This document shows positions 1 through 8,884 of a stretch of 64,000 nucleotides of DNA, in pieces (position 1 is the first letter of the stretch; every line of letters starts with the position of its first letter). The notes under the pieces are model-generated. The model worked only from the letters and a program-made list of their open reading frames with translations, was not told the origin of the DNA and ran no database searches. The DNA is from Mangrovicoccus ximenensis. GTDB lineage: Bacteria; Pseudomonadota; Alphaproteobacteria; Rhodobacterales; Rhodobacteraceae. A program made the translations under genes and the position numbers. The DNA is taken from NCBI RefSeq assembly GCF_003056725.1, contig NZ_QBKZ01000014.1, forward strand, positions 231,750-295,749. Reading direction: 5' to 3'.

Positions 1-1050
1 CCTGAGCCTCATGCGGTTCGCGGCGGCCGGGCCGCCCTCCATGCCGAGCGCGATATGGCGGATCTCGGTCTCTTCCACGGTCACGGGCCGCAGCACGCGG
101 AAGAAGGAGAGCGAGAAGGACACGTTGGGGAAGAGGTTCAGGTTGAAACCTGCCCCGCCGACGGCACGGACGATCTTCTTGACCTGATCCTCGGGATAGC
201 CCTCACCGCGCAGCTCCTCGGCCAGCTCGGAGAAGCGTTCCGGGATCGGCGCGTCGAGATTCTCGTCGAGATCCACGAGTTCCGGCATCATCACCATGAC
301 CGAATGGCCGTTGCCCAGATCCTCGACGAAGCCGCGGCCATGCTCGAGGAAGCTGAAGACCTGCTCGGTCTCGCCATCCAGCGACTGCAGGAAGGACTTG
401 TGGACGATCGGGAAATGGTAGGCGTCGGTGGTGTTCTCCAGCTGCACCTTCCAGTTCATCGGCACCTTGAACTGGTGCTCGCCCAGCACCTTCACCGGGA
501 AGCCGCCGCCCTGCTTCATGAACAGGTCGATCCACTTCTTCACCGGGCCGAGGAAGTCCGAAAGCGGCTCCAGCTCGTCATTGAACGTGGCGAAGACCAT
601 GCCGGCATAGCTGTCGGTGCGGAGCTTCAGCAGCCCGTGCTGCGCCTTGTCGAAATCGTCGCCGTACTGTTCCGGATAGGGCAGCGCCCGGAGCGAGCCG
701 TCGAGCCCGTAGCCCCAGCCGTGATAGGGGCACTGGAAGGACGAGGTCTTGCCCTTCTTCACCTCGCAGACCGTCGCCGCGCGGTGACGGCAGCGGTTGA
801 CCATGCAGTGGATCGCGCCCTTGCGGTCGCGCACCAGGATCACCGGCTCCTTGCCGACATGGGAGAGCTTGAAGGACCCCTTGTCGGGGAACTCGCTCTC
901 ATGCGCGACCCAGACCCAGGTCTTGTGGAAGATCTTCTCCATTTCGGCGTCGAAAAGCGCCGGGTCCTCGTACATCGAGGTGGCGACCTTGGCCTCAGCC
1001 TCGTCGTAGAGCGCGTCGAGATCGCTGAATTTCGGCATGTCGAGAGACAT
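1..1050 (-). CDS. Rieske ring-hydroxylating oxygenase large subunit, IacC-like (3' end off window)
   Basis: The reading frame starts at ATG 1050 and is still open at the window edge, giving about 350 residues. A Rieske [2Fe-2S] site is visible as CRH (Cys87, His89) and CPYH (Cys107, His110), followed by a catalytic-domain stretch ENTTDAYHFPIVH that resembles the mononuclear iron site of the family. These enzymes add O2 to aromatic rings with electrons from a reductase or ferredoxin. It lies 15 bp after the IacB-like gene in a four-gene minus-strand operon whose order (amidase, acyl-CoA-dehydrogenase-like, small protein, Rieske subunit) matches iacH-A-B-C of indole-3-acetate degraders. The small subunit (iacD) would be expected beyond the left edge. 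The enzyme class is secure; the substrate is inferred from the neighbours. Confidence 0.85.
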   Translation of the reverse strand, partial: MSLDMPKFSDLDALYDEAEAKVATSMYEDPALFDAEMEKIFHKTWVWVAHESEFPDKGSFKLSHVGKEPVILVRDRKGAIHCMVNRCRHRAATVCEVKKGKTSSFQCPYHGWGYGLDGSLRALPYPEQYGDDFDKAQHGLLKLRTDSYAGMVFATFNDELEPLSDFLGPVKKWIDLFMKQGGGFPVKVLGEHQFKVPMNWKVQLENTTDAYHFPIVHKSFLQSLDGETEQVFSFLEHGRGFVEDLGNGHSVMVMMPELVDLDENLDAPIPERFSELAEELRGEGYPEDQVKKIVRAVGGAGFNLNLFPNVSFSLSFFRVLRPVTVEETEIRHIALGMEGGPAAANRMRLR

Positions 1051-1065
1051 CTCTGCCCTCCGGTC

Positions 1066-1431
1066 TCAGATGTTTTCGGGAATCTGGAGCGCGCGGCCCA
1101 TCCGCGCCTCCACGGTCATGTATTTCCACAGCCGGTGGTTCTCCTCGCCCACGACGATGGTGCGCAAGAGGTTGCACGCCGCCTGCACCGCCTCGCGGTT
1201 CGGGAAATCGGCGAGGATGTACCAGGTGTAGGGGAAGCCGCGCGACGAGCCGACGAAGGTCTGGTCGTCGTCGAAGGTGCCGACGATGGTGACGCCCTCC
1301 ATCTGGTCGATGGAATACATCAGCTCCTGCGTCGCCTTCCAGACCGGGCCGATGCGGTCGAAAGGCAGCTCGAAGAAGGCCGGGTGGTTGTTGAAGCACA
1401 AGAGCGTGCGGAGGGCTGGGGTCTCGGTCAT
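1066..1431 (-). CDS. small IacB-like protein of indole-acetate cluster
   Basis: A 121-residue soluble protein starting at ATG 1431, preceded by a TGAGGA ribosome-binding site; a GTG start 15 bp upstream is possible but less likely. I see no catalytic motif. It has the size and position of IacB, a conserved protein of unknown function between iacA and iacC in indole-3-acetate catabolic clusters. Its start lies 11 bp past the end of the iacA-like gene, so the two are probably co-translated. The name rests mainly on synteny and should be checked by profile search. Confidence 0.6.
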   Translation of the reverse strand: MTETPALRTLLCFNNHPAFFELPFDRIGPVWKATQELMYSIDQMEGVTIVGTFDDDQTFVGSSRGFPYTWYILADFPNREAVQAACNLLRTIVVGEENHRLWKYMTVEARMGRALQIPENI

Positions 1432-1442
1432 GGTCGGGGTCC

Positions 1443-2591
1443 TCACGGGTATCCGGGGGCGGTGGGCTGGTCGAAGAACCCGGCGCCGGCAAGCGTCCAG
1501 GTTCCCTCGTTCAGGAAGGCGTGCTGCGCCACGCAGGCGGCGTCCGTCATGCAGCGGCCCAAGGGGTGGCCCGCCAGCATCGCGCCGGAGCCGCCCAGCA
1601 CGAAGGCACGGCGCGCGGCCTCGGCGCCGTCGCGGGCGGCCATGGTGGCGGCCATGCGCAGGCGGATATGGGTGTCGCGGTCTGTCTCTCCATCGGCGAG
1701 CACCTGTTGCCAGCCCTCCTCGATCGTGTCGAAGAAGGCGGCGCGGGCACCGGCCAGCAGGCCTTTCGCCTTCGCGAATTCGCTCTGGACATAGGGGCGC
1801 GCGCCGGGGGCGGCTGCACCCGTGATCGAGGCACGGGACAGGGAATTCTCCTGCACCCAGTCGAGCGCCTCCCGCGCCGCGCCGAGCGCGACCACGGCCA
1901 GAACCTGCGACGCAATCGCCATGGCCGGATAGCGGAAGACCGGATCGTCGAAGGACGGGGTCGAGCCGCGCACGAAGGTCAGCTCCGGTGCGACGGTGAC
2001 ATCCTCGACCACCACGTCATGGCTGCCAGTGGCAGAGAGGCCGATGGAGTCCCAGGTCTCGTCCACCGTCACGGCGGATTTCGGCATGACGGCGACGCGG
2101 GGCAGCGGCGTGGCCTCACTGTCGAGCTTGATGCCGACGCCCACGAGGTCCGCGCCCATGACGCCCGAGCACCAGGGCCAGCGGCCATTGACGACATAGC
2201 CCCCGGCGGTCTCCCGCGCCGCCTGCGGCGGGAACATCGCGCCGGCAAAGACCGTGTCGGGGTCCTGCCCGTAGATCGCGGCATAGGTCTCTGCGGGCAG
2301 CGCGCCGAGATAGAGCGCCGAGACGCCGAAGCTGGCCACCCAGCCGGTGGAGGCATCAGCGGCGGAGATCTCCTCAATCAAGGCGCAGAATTCGGCCGGG
2401 GTGAGTGCATCGCCGCCGAAGCGCTCTGGCACGAAGGCGCGGTAGGCGCCCAGGGCTTTCAGATCCGCCACCGCGTCGCACGGGACATGATGAAGCGCGG
2501 TGAATTCCGCACGGCGGGCGCGGATGCGGGCCAGGATGGCGGCACGGTCGGCGACCGGCCGGGACCCTGCCAGGGTCGCTTGGGCTGTCAT
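1443..2591 (-). CDS. acyl-CoA dehydrogenase-fold flavin monooxygenase, IacA-like
   Basis: A 382-residue protein of the acyl-CoA dehydrogenase fold, of the branch used by reduced-flavin-dependent monooxygenases: helical N-terminal domain, central beta domain around residues 120-230 (contains NGRWPWCSG and GSHDVVVEDV), C-terminal helical bundle. In characterised iac clusters IacA oxygenates the indole ring of indole-3-acetate with flavin supplied by IacG. Its start overlaps the upstream amidase stop by 4 bp (ATGA), indicating translational coupling. No flavin reductase lies inside the window; it may be beyond the left edge. Fold confident, substrate inferred. Confidence 0.75.
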   Translation of the reverse strand: MTAQATLAGSRPVADRAAILARIRARRAEFTALHHVPCDAVADLKALGAYRAFVPERFGGDALTPAEFCALIEEISAADASTGWVASFGVSALYLGALPAETYAAIYGQDPDTVFAGAMFPPQAARETAGGYVVNGRWPWCSGVMGADLVGVGIKLDSEATPLPRVAVMPKSAVTVDETWDSIGLSATGSHDVVVEDVTVAPELTFVRGSTPSFDDPVFRYPAMAIASQVLAVVALGAAREALDWVQENSLSRASITGAAAPGARPYVQSEFAKAKGLLAGARAAFFDTIEEGWQQVLADGETDRDTHIRLRMAATMAARDGAEAARRAFVLGGSGAMLAGHPLGRCMTDAACVAQHAFLNEGTWTLAGAGFFDQPTAPGYP

Positions 2592-3712
2592 GCTGTCTCC
2601 GTCTGGGTCTGGAGGCTCTGGGCGAGCCGGATGGCGATGGCGCAGAGGCGGGCGTCGTCGCCCTTGCGCCCGATGATCTGGAGCCCCGCGGGCAGGCCTT
2701 CGGGGGTGGGATGCGGGATCACGATGGCCGGGTGGCCGGAAAGGTTGAAAGGCCGCTGGTACCGCGTCAGGCCAAGCACCGTCTTCGGGTCGCGCGCCTC
2801 GGCCAGCGTCGGGGGAATGCCGTCGAGCGCCGGGGTGACGATGGCGTCGCAGCGCTCCAGCACGGCATCCACCTCGGCGGTGAAGCTTGCGCGGATGCGC
2901 TCGGCCTCCGCCACTTTCTCCGCCGGGATGTCGCGGGCCGCGGCCAGCCGCGCGGCAATGTCGGGGCCGATCGGCGCATCTTTGTCGAGGAGATGCCCGA
3001 AAGCAGTTTCGGTCTCGGTGGCTATCAGCGTCATGCCTGCCGCGAAGGCGGCGTCGAGCCCAGGCAGATCCGCTTGCGCAATGCCGGGAAGATCGCTGCC
3101 GACCTGCAGGAACACCGGTTCCGCCTCCAGCATCGCCGGAACGAAGCTCGGGTCCATCGCTTCCATGGCGCGGGTCAGCATGCCGCCGTCGCGGGCGAAG
3201 GCGCCGATGCAGTCGAGCGTGCTTGCCGCGGGCGTGGCGCCCTCGCGGCTGATCCGCCCGAAGGTCGGCTTGATGCCCCAGACGCCGCAGCAGATGGCGG
3301 GCTGGCGGACCGAGCCGCCGGTATCGGTGCCGACGGCAAAGTCGCAGAGCCCGGCCGCCACGGCCACGGCCGAGCCCGAGGAGGAGCCGCCGGGAATGCG
3401 GTCGGGCCAGCGCGGATTGACCGGCGTTCCGAAGGCGGCATTGACCCCGGTCATGCCGAAGGCGAGCTCGTGCATCGCCGCCTTGCCGATGATCCGGCAG
3501 CCCGCAGCAAGCAGGCTGTCGACCACGGCGGCATTTCCGGCGGCCGGGGCGGCATCGCGGAGCACGGCTGAGCCGCAGGCGGTCACATGCCCGGCAATGT
3601 CGAGGCAGTCCTTGACCGCGACGGACAGACCGTCGCCGCCGAGGGCAAGCCGCGCGACCAGCGCGCCGTGATCCTCTGTCCTCTGGCCGTCCATAGGGTC
3701 TCCTTCCGCCAT
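2588..3712 (-). CDS. amidase-signature hydrolase, IacH-like
   Basis: A 374-residue amidase-signature enzyme. The Ser-cisSer-Lys triad is readable: Lys34 in VAVKDCLD, the serine-rich GGSSSGS loop at 109-114, and nucleophile Ser134 in TDTGGSVRQP. These enzymes hydrolyse amides. It is the first gene of the minus-strand operon, as iacH is in several iac clusters, where it may release indole-acetate from amide conjugates. At 374 residues it is short for the family (often about 450), with a compact C-terminus. Start ATG 3712 faces an AT-rich regulatory gap. Confidence 0.75.
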   Translation of the reverse strand: MAEGDPMDGQRTEDHGALVARLALGGDGLSVAVKDCLDIAGHVTACGSAVLRDAAPAAGNAAVVDSLLAAGCRIIGKAAMHELAFGMTGVNAAFGTPVNPRWPDRIPGGSSSGSAVAVAAGLCDFAVGTDTGGSVRQPAICCGVWGIKPTFGRISREGATPAASTLDCIGAFARDGGMLTRAMEAMDPSFVPAMLEAEPVFLQVGSDLPGIAQADLPGLDAAFAAGMTLIATETETAFGHLLDKDAPIGPDIAARLAAARDIPAEKVAEAERIRASFTAEVDAVLERCDAIVTPALDGIPPTLAEARDPKTVLGLTRYQRPFNLSGHPAIVIPHPTPEGLPAGLQIIGRKGDDARLCAIAIRLAQSLQTQTETA

Positions 3713-4031
3713 CCGATATTTACGTGAATATTACCGCATTAGGATTCCTGTCAAAGGAAATCGCCGCCGAATTTTAATTTTTTTCTTTTGTTATCTTATA
3801 CTTAAAAGACGCCTTGAGGGCGCTGCCAGCTTGCTCCGGCGCCCCCGCATCTGGTTGTCCTTGCCCTGCCCGTTCCCGCGCCAGACCGGCCCGGGATCGT
3901 TGCAAGTCAGGCAATCCGCCCGCCGAAACTATACAATTCACGTGATTTTAAAAATATTACCTTGCATGGCAGGGCCGGGTTCCCTCAGGTGGAAGATGAA
4001 AATTCACGCAATTGCCCGGGAAACCGACACG
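3713..4031. promoter_or_regulatory. divergent AT-rich control region of iac-like genes
   Basis: A 319-bp gap between divergent operons with a marked AT-rich tract at 3760-3805. Two similar elements flank it: ACGTGA followed by AATATTACC at 3722-3735, and the palindrome TCACGTGA (3938-3945) followed by AATATTACC (3953-3961). Each sits near one of the two divergent starts, so they are candidate sites for one shared regulator. iac clusters are usually controlled by a MarR protein (IacR), but none is encoded next to this gap. Confidence 0.45.
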
Positions 4032-4616
4032 ATGCAAACCGCAGACCCCGCCCAGCCGGCCGCAACCGGCGCCCTTGCCGCGCTGGAGCGCAGAATCGCG
4101 CAACTGGAGGCCGAGGCCGAGATCCGCCGCCTGCAGGCGCGCTACATGTTCCTCTGCGACACGCCGCTGCCGGAATTCGGCGTGGCGGACGACGCGGAGC
4201 GGATCGAGAGGATCGTGGCGCTCTACACGCCGGATGCGGTCTGGGAAGGCGTCGGCGAGCATTACGACGGCCAGTTCGGCCGCGCCGAGGGCCGGGACGC
4301 GATCCGCGCGCATTTCGCGAGGTTCTGGGCAGGAAAGGATCCGGAGCTGATCCTGAACTGCCATTACCTGACCTCGGAACAGATCCATGTCGCCGCGGAT
4401 GGCCGGACCGCCGAGGGGCAATGGGTGCACATGCAGCCCTGGCTGTTCTCGGACGGCAAGGCGCTCCTTCGCTCGTCGCGGCTGAACAACGCCTTCCGCC
4501 GGGAGCCCGAAGGCTGGCGGATCACGCGGACGCGGACCGAGAACGTGTTCATCGCGCCGCTGCCCGCGGGCTGGGCCTCGGACTATCCGTCGAAATCGGT
4601 GCTGATGGCCCCGTGA
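4032..4616 (+). CDS. SnoaL-like (NTF2-fold) protein, IacI-like
   Basis: A 194-residue protein with a short N-terminal coiled segment (ALERRIAQLEAEAEIRRLQ) followed by a SnoaL/NTF2-type alpha+beta barrel, marked by LYTPDAVWEG, a central HYLTSEQIHV strand and a final WRITRTRTENVF strand. Start ATG 4032 is chosen for its GGGAAA site; ATG 3996, just behind AGGTGG, is a real alternative adding 12 residues. It is divergent from the amidase and matches IacI, a SnoaL-like member of iac clusters with an incompletely known role. It could instead be a ring-hydroxylating-dioxygenase beta-like subunit, which shares the fold. Confidence 0.6.
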   Translation: MQTADPAQPAATGALAALERRIAQLEAEAEIRRLQARYMFLCDTPLPEFGVADDAERIERIVALYTPDAVWEGVGEHYDGQFGRAEGRDAIRAHFARFWAGKDPELILNCHYLTSEQIHVAADGRTAEGQWVHMQPWLFSDGKALLRSSRLNNAFRREPEGWRITRTRTENVFIAPLPAGWASDYPSKSVLMAP

Positions 4617-4617
4617 G

Positions 4618-4638
4618 GCCCCGGCTCGGGGCCGGGGC
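4618..4638 (+). terminator. GC-rich hairpin between convergent genes
   Basis: GCCCCGG and CCGGGGC form a strong stem right after the IacI-like stop and just before the convergent riboflavin synthase stop. There is no T-tract, so it may end transcription only weakly or with Rho. Confidence 0.35.
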
Positions 4639-4645
4639 GGGGCTG

Positions 4646-5251
4646 TCAGCCCCAGTCCTGCAGCCGCGCCACGTAGCGGGCGAGCGTGTCGATCTCGAGA
4701 TTGACCGCATCGCCCGCGCGGATGCCGCCCCAGGTCGTGTGCGCCTTGGTATGCGGGATGACATTGACGCCGAATTCGCAGCCCTCGACCTCGTTCACCG
4801 TCAGCGAGGTGCCATTCAGCGCGACCGAGCCCTTGGAGGCGATGAACCGCGCGAGGCTCTCGGGGGCGCGGAAGGTGACGCGGGTGCTGTCGCCCTCCGC
4901 CGCCAGCGCGACGACCTCGGCGACGCCGTCGACATGGCCCGAGACGATATGGCCGCCGAGCTCGTCGCCGACCTTGAGCGCGCGTTCGAGATTGATCCGG
5001 CTGCCCTTCTGCCAGAGCTTGCGCGCCAGCGAGCTGCGCGACACGGTCTCGGCGGAGACATCGACCTCGAACCAGGCGCCGCCGCCGAGCGGGCCGCGGT
5101 CGGTCACCGTCAGGCAGATCCCGTCGCAGGCGATCGACGCGCCGATCTCGATGCCCGAGGGATCGTAGGAAGAGGCGATGCGGACCGCGAGATCGCCCCT
5201 TTGCGCAACCTCCTCGACCCGGCCGATATCGGTGATGATGCCCGTGAACAT
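4646..5251 (-). CDS. ribE: riboflavin synthase alpha chain
   Basis: A 201-residue protein with the tandem lumazine-binding repeats of riboflavin synthase. The start MFTGIITDIG (ATG 5251) is diagnostic and preferred over an upstream in-frame ATG. Each half carries the lumazine-binding pattern: IACDGICLTV with GGHIVSGHVDG, and VALNGTSLTV with NVIPHT. It converts two 6,7-dimethyl-8-ribityllumazine molecules into riboflavin and a pyrimidinedione in the cytoplasm, as a trimer. Length is normal. It stands alone here; the flavin-demanding iac enzymes next door are probably coincidental neighbours. Confidence 0.95.
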   Translation of the reverse strand: MFTGIITDIGRVEEVAQRGDLAVRIASSYDPSGIEIGASIACDGICLTVTDRGPLGGGAWFEVDVSAETVSRSSLARKLWQKGSRINLERALKVGDELGGHIVSGHVDGVAEVVALAAEGDSTRVTFRAPESLARFIASKGSVALNGTSLTVNEVEGCEFGVNVIPHTKAHTTWGGIRAGDAVNLEIDTLARYVARLQDWG

Positions 5252-5340
5252 GGCGTCTCCTGTCAAGCTGCCCCGTCCTGACTAGCTCCGCTCCCCCCGG
5301 TGTTCAAGCCGGGCGGATTCCGCTTGATCGGCAGGCGCGG

Positions 5341-5631
5341 ATGCCGCACCAAATCCGCATGCGTTCCTGCGACCGCCGGTTCCTGATGCTGCAAGGCCCG
5401 CACGGCCCGTTCTTCGCCGAACTGGCCGCTGCGCTGCGCCGCGACGGCGCAGAGGTCTGGCGCGGCGGGGTCAATGCCGGGGACGAAGCCGAGTGGCGCG
5501 GGCCGGGATACCTCGCCATGAAGGAGGCCGGAGACGCGGCCGCCGCGATGGACCGGCTTCGGATCACCGACCTGCTGCTCTATGGCGAGGCGCGGCCCTT
5601 CCATGCCGGAGCGCTGGCCGCGCACCTATGA
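5341..5631 (+). pseudogene. capsule polysaccharide KpsS-like N-terminal fragment
   Basis: About 95 residues resembling the start of KpsS/LipB capsule-modification proteins: FLMLQGPHGPFF, then a Rossmann-like helix, GGVNAGDEAEW and ITDLLLYGEARPFHA. KpsS acts at the inner face of the cytoplasmic membrane on the lipid linker of capsules and is normally about 400 residues, so three quarters are missing. The frame ends where a sulfotransferase fragment begins, so this is a truncated gene and not a small functional protein. Confidence 0.65.
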
Positions 5632-5633
5632 GC

Positions 5634-6328
5634 GGCAGGGCAGCAACGGCAATTCCCCGGCCGCAAGCTGGCCGGTCGGGCGCATGGCGGAGCTGCCGGG
5701 CGGCACCCTGCCCTGTCCGGCGGCAAGCTTGGCGGCCGCAATCCACATGGACGGCCTGCCGGACGGCCCGCCGGACGCCGCCCGGCTGCTGCGGGTCCGC
5801 GCGGCCTATCTCGGCGCGCTCGCAGCCTCCACCCCCGACGCAGAGGTCTTGGTCGACAAGATGCCGAGCAACTTCCTCTACATCCCCTGGATCTTCGCCG
5901 CCTTCCCCGAGGCCCGCGTGATCCACCTGCAGCGCGACCCGGTGGCGACCTGCTGGTCCAATTTCCGCAACCTCTTTCCGCTGGGCGGCCGGGGCACCGG
6001 ATTCGGCCATGACCTGCGCGACCTGGCCGGATACCACCGGCTCTACCGCGGGCTTATGGCGGATTGGGACCGGCTCCATCCCGGACGCATCCACCACCTG
6101 CACTACGAACGGCTTTGCGCCGACCAGCGCGGCGAGACCGAGCGGCTGCTCGCGCATCTCGGCCTGCCCTGGCACGAGGGCTGCCTGCACTTCCACGAGA
6201 CCGGGCGGACGGTCACCACCACTTCCTCCGCCCAAGTGCGCCAGCCGCTCTACCAAGGCAGCTCGGAGGGATGGAAACCCTACGCAGCCTGGCTCGCCCC
6301 GCTGACCGAAGGACTGGGGGAGCCGTGA
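5634..6328 (+). pseudogene. sulfotransferase-family C-terminal fragment
   Basis: About 215 residues with the 3'-PAPS-binding half of a bacterial sulfotransferase: VDKMPSNFLYIPWI, then VIHLQRDPVATCWSNF (the 3'-phosphate loop with Arg and Ser) and HYERLCADQRGETERLLAHL. The 5'-phosphosulfate loop expected in the first 150-200 residues is absent; the KpsS fragment precedes it instead. Such enzymes often decorate polysaccharides, so both fragments may come from one capsule region joined by a deletion or misassembly. The frame is intact to the TGA at 6326. Confidence 0.7.
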
Positions 6329-7280
6329 CTGAGTCCCCGATTTCCGGGCCGGCGCGATATTCGCTACGTCGCCATGGCGGTGGTCATGCAGGTGCGGCCC
6401 GGCGGCCTCGAGGCCCTCGACACCTGCTTTCCGGAGGTGCCGGAACAGGCCCGCGCCCCATGGTCCCGCGAACTCGATGCCGGCCCGCTGCAGCTCTCGA
6501 CGGGTCTGCCTCCAGGCCGGGAGCTGGCGGCATCCCTGCCGCGCCGCAGGACAAGCTCCGGCCTCCGATCAGCCGATCCAGCCCACCAACCACGGCCGCC
6601 ACATGGTGTTCCTCACGGACATCGTGCAGGAGGCGCGCATTGGAGCGCGATCGGTTTTCCCTCATGGCCGAGCCGCACCATCCCCCGCGCCTGCCGTCCC
6701 TGTCGCGCCAAGAACTGCCAATTGAGGCGCCATTGGTCCGAGCCCGATGGGCGGCGGGCAAGATCGCGCGGCCCTTCCGCGACATCCGTCAGGATGTTCT
6801 GCGCTGCAAACGGTCCCCCCGGACCCTTTGCCATGCGCTTGAACTCCTCGCCCGGAGCTTCCGCACCCTCGGCGACCTCAATGCCCAGTTCGGGGCCTGA
6901 CGGGCCGAGATGGCGAAGCCGCGGGTTCGCGCCGCCACGCGCCGGATCGCCGACCGGGCCTTCGCCGAGAAGACGCCAGCCCTGGAACCGCTGCCCGCAA
7001 TGTCCCATGACGTGCTCCGCGCCATCGGGCGGCGGGGCGGCCGCGAAGGCAGGGTCCCGGTCGGCGGCACGCTCCATTCGGTCCACGGCACGGCGCGGAA
7101 ACGCATGCTGGAGGTGCAGCATCACGCCAGCGCGCTCCGCATCTCCGAGGCGTGAGGGCGTGACTGCCATTGGTCCGAAGGAATGCCCGAACGCGCTGAT
7201 GGCCCGGCATCCCGTTCCCGAGGAGAAGGGCCTGCGCCGGGTCGACCCGGTCCCGGGCCTGCGGCGGCCGCTCGAAGTCC
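6329..7280. other. unrecognised GC-rich decayed segment
   Basis: Open frames exist on both strands but none reads as a known family. On the plus strand around 7070-7150 a stretch (RKRMLEVQHHASALR) faintly recalls IS21 IstA C-termini and precedes an IstB remnant, so the segment may be degraded IS21 DNA. Two cores of the dispersed short repeat lie inside it. Confidence 0.3.
6728..6742 (+). repeat. dispersed repeat core (perfect consensus)
   Basis: CGCCATTGGTCCGAG matches the core CGCCAYYGGTCCGAG exactly. Further cores in this region lie at 7165-7179 (TGCCATTGGTCCGAA) and 7434-7448 (CGCCATCGGTCCGGG); the latter interrupts the IstB remnant. Confidence 0.6.
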
Positions 7281-7520
7281 ATGACGCCGCCGCCTGGCCG
7301 CGGCGCCCTGATCAGGCTCGGAATGCCACGCGCCCTGGAGGCCTTGGAGAACATCCAGGCCCGGTCCGAGCGCAGCGAGATCACCTCGGCGGAGGCGGTC
7401 GGCACGCTGCCGGGCGAGGAACGGGCCATTGTCCGCCATCGGTCCGGGGACGGCGGCGAGGGCCACCCGCCAGGGCCGCCGCATCGCGGTCGCACTGCCC
7501 AACGCCAAGCTGATGCCCCC
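7281..7520 (+). pseudogene. IS21-family IstB N-terminal remnant with an insert
   Basis: Plus-strand pieces GMPRALEALENI, RSEITSAEAVGTLPGEERAI and GRRIAVALPNAKLMP line up with the first 60-70 residues of IstB helper ATPases. Between EERAI and GRRIAVAL lie about 40 extra bases (about 7431-7470) containing the dispersed-repeat core. Downstream the IstB match stops, and the Walker A region is missing, so the gene is dead. Confidence 0.55.
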
Positions 7521-8092
7521 TCTCGGCGAATGCATGCATTCGCCTGCCGGGCAACGCATCGAGACGCCGGAAAGCTTCTGCTCCGTTCACGCGGCGATCT
7601 GCCCCCCGGACAAACCGCTTTGCGCTCGAACTCTGGCCGCCGCCGGACCGGGAGCGCCGTTCGGCATGCGGCCGCCATGGTCCGAGGTCCATGCCGGACG
7701 CACTCGCCCAGCCCGGCTTCATCCGCCGGTCGGAGGGGGGGCATTTCCCCTTGGCCCGCCCGCACCGGAAGGAGCCGCCTCGCAACCACCCTGGGCGCGG
7801 CGGCTGGTCCGGGGGACCAGTTCGCGAGGGGCGGCCAAGCCGAGCGGATGAACCGCAGGATCAAGGAGACGACCGCCAAAACGGCATCGCTGCGACCCGC
7901 AGGCGGAACTGGAGGGCCGCCTGGTCGCGCTCGTCGCCGCCTGCAACTGCGCCCGGAGATTGAAGACGCTGAGGGGCCTCTCACCGTTCGGGTTCATCTG
8001 GGGAAAATGGACAACAGAGCCGGATCGCTTCAAAGCCGATCCGACCCGCCACACCCCGGGACCAAACAGCTAGGCCGTGTTGACAAAAGGGC
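7521..8092. other. no recognisable gene
   Basis: GC-rich stretch between the IstB and IS5 remnants. I recognise no protein family, promoter or RNA gene. The open frames lack ribosome-binding sites and look like compositional shadows. Confidence 0.35.
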
Positions 8093-8752
8093 TTCACGTC
8101 GGTCGCTTTCGGGATTCAAGATCACCGCTACGACGGAGGTGATCTTGGCCCGCAAGCTGATGTCAGACGGCGACTGGCGGCTCTTCGAGCATTTCATCAC
8201 CGCTATCCGCGCTCCGAACGGGCGCAACCCAGCTGGTCATCGTCTTGTTCTTGATGGTGTATTCTGGAGTGAAGCGTGAATGCGCCGCTGGTTCGAGCAC
8301 CACCACGAACGCGGACCGGTGCTCCGTGGCGGGATCGGCCAGAGGAATTCGGCAAGTGAGGGTCCGTTTGCCGCCAGTTCCGACGCTGGACCCAGGCTGA
8401 ACTGCGGGAAAACATCCTGCTGTTCCTCAACGGCGGCGACCTCCTTCCCGCCCGCGTCCGGATGATCGACAGCACCGTGATCCGCGCCCATCAACAGGCA
8501 GCGGCTCAGGGGGGACTCAGAAGGAAGGTTTCGGCCGCTCACGAGGTGGCTTTTCGAACAGGATCCACCCCCGGGCGAACGGTGCCGGGGTGCCGATGCG
8601 CAGCGAGATCACCGGCCGCGAGACGGTCGATGTGAAGGGGGCCGACCTGGTGATGCCACACGATCTGCCGGAGCCCGCATATTTCTTCGCCGACAAAGGC
8701 TACGATTTTGACAAGATGCGCGAAAATTTGGATAGCGTCCGTCAACGAGGTG
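8093..8752 (+). pseudogene. IS5-family transposase remnant (IS427-like)
   Basis: Pieces in different frames follow the order of an IS5/IS427-type transposase: LMSDGDWRLFEHFI, HRLVLDGVFW, TGAPWRDRPEEFGK, FRRWTQA, RMIDSTVIRAHQQAA (the first catalytic DDE region), then GRSRGGFSNRIH and PEPAYFFADKGYDFDKMREN. Frameshifts, an in-frame TGA after EEFGK and an insert between VFW and TGAPW show that it is inactive. The insert carries the core CGCCGCTGGTTCGAG at 8283-8297. The 3' end fades near 8750, short of a full element. Confidence 0.75.
8283..8297 (+). repeat. dispersed repeat core inside IS5 remnant
   Basis: CGCCGCTGGTTCGAG, three differences from the consensus core, lies in the extra DNA that separates two adjoining parts of the transposase. 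Confidence 0.45.
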
Positions 8753-8884
8753 TAATTTCCCGGGTGCTGCCGCTGCCAAGGCCGCGGCCCGCGAGGCAGG
8801 CGCCCGGAATGTCCCGACGTGAAGTCAAGACGACGAGTCCGGGTTGCGTGGCGTCTTCCGGCATGGTCCGCCCTGTCCGCGGGA

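Noticed and set aside
55..3671. Long plus-strand open frames opposite the iac-like genes
   Set aside because: They are antisense shadows of high-GC coding DNA: no ribosome sites, no family resemblance, His/Arg-rich composition.
7060..7150. Confident call of an IstA C-terminus
   Set aside because: The resemblance (RKRMLEVQH) is too short and not supported by neighbouring motifs.
8298..8330. GCGGACCGGTGCTCCG in the IS5 remnant as another repeat core
   Set aside because: It encodes the native RTGAPWRD transposase motif, so it is original IS sequence.
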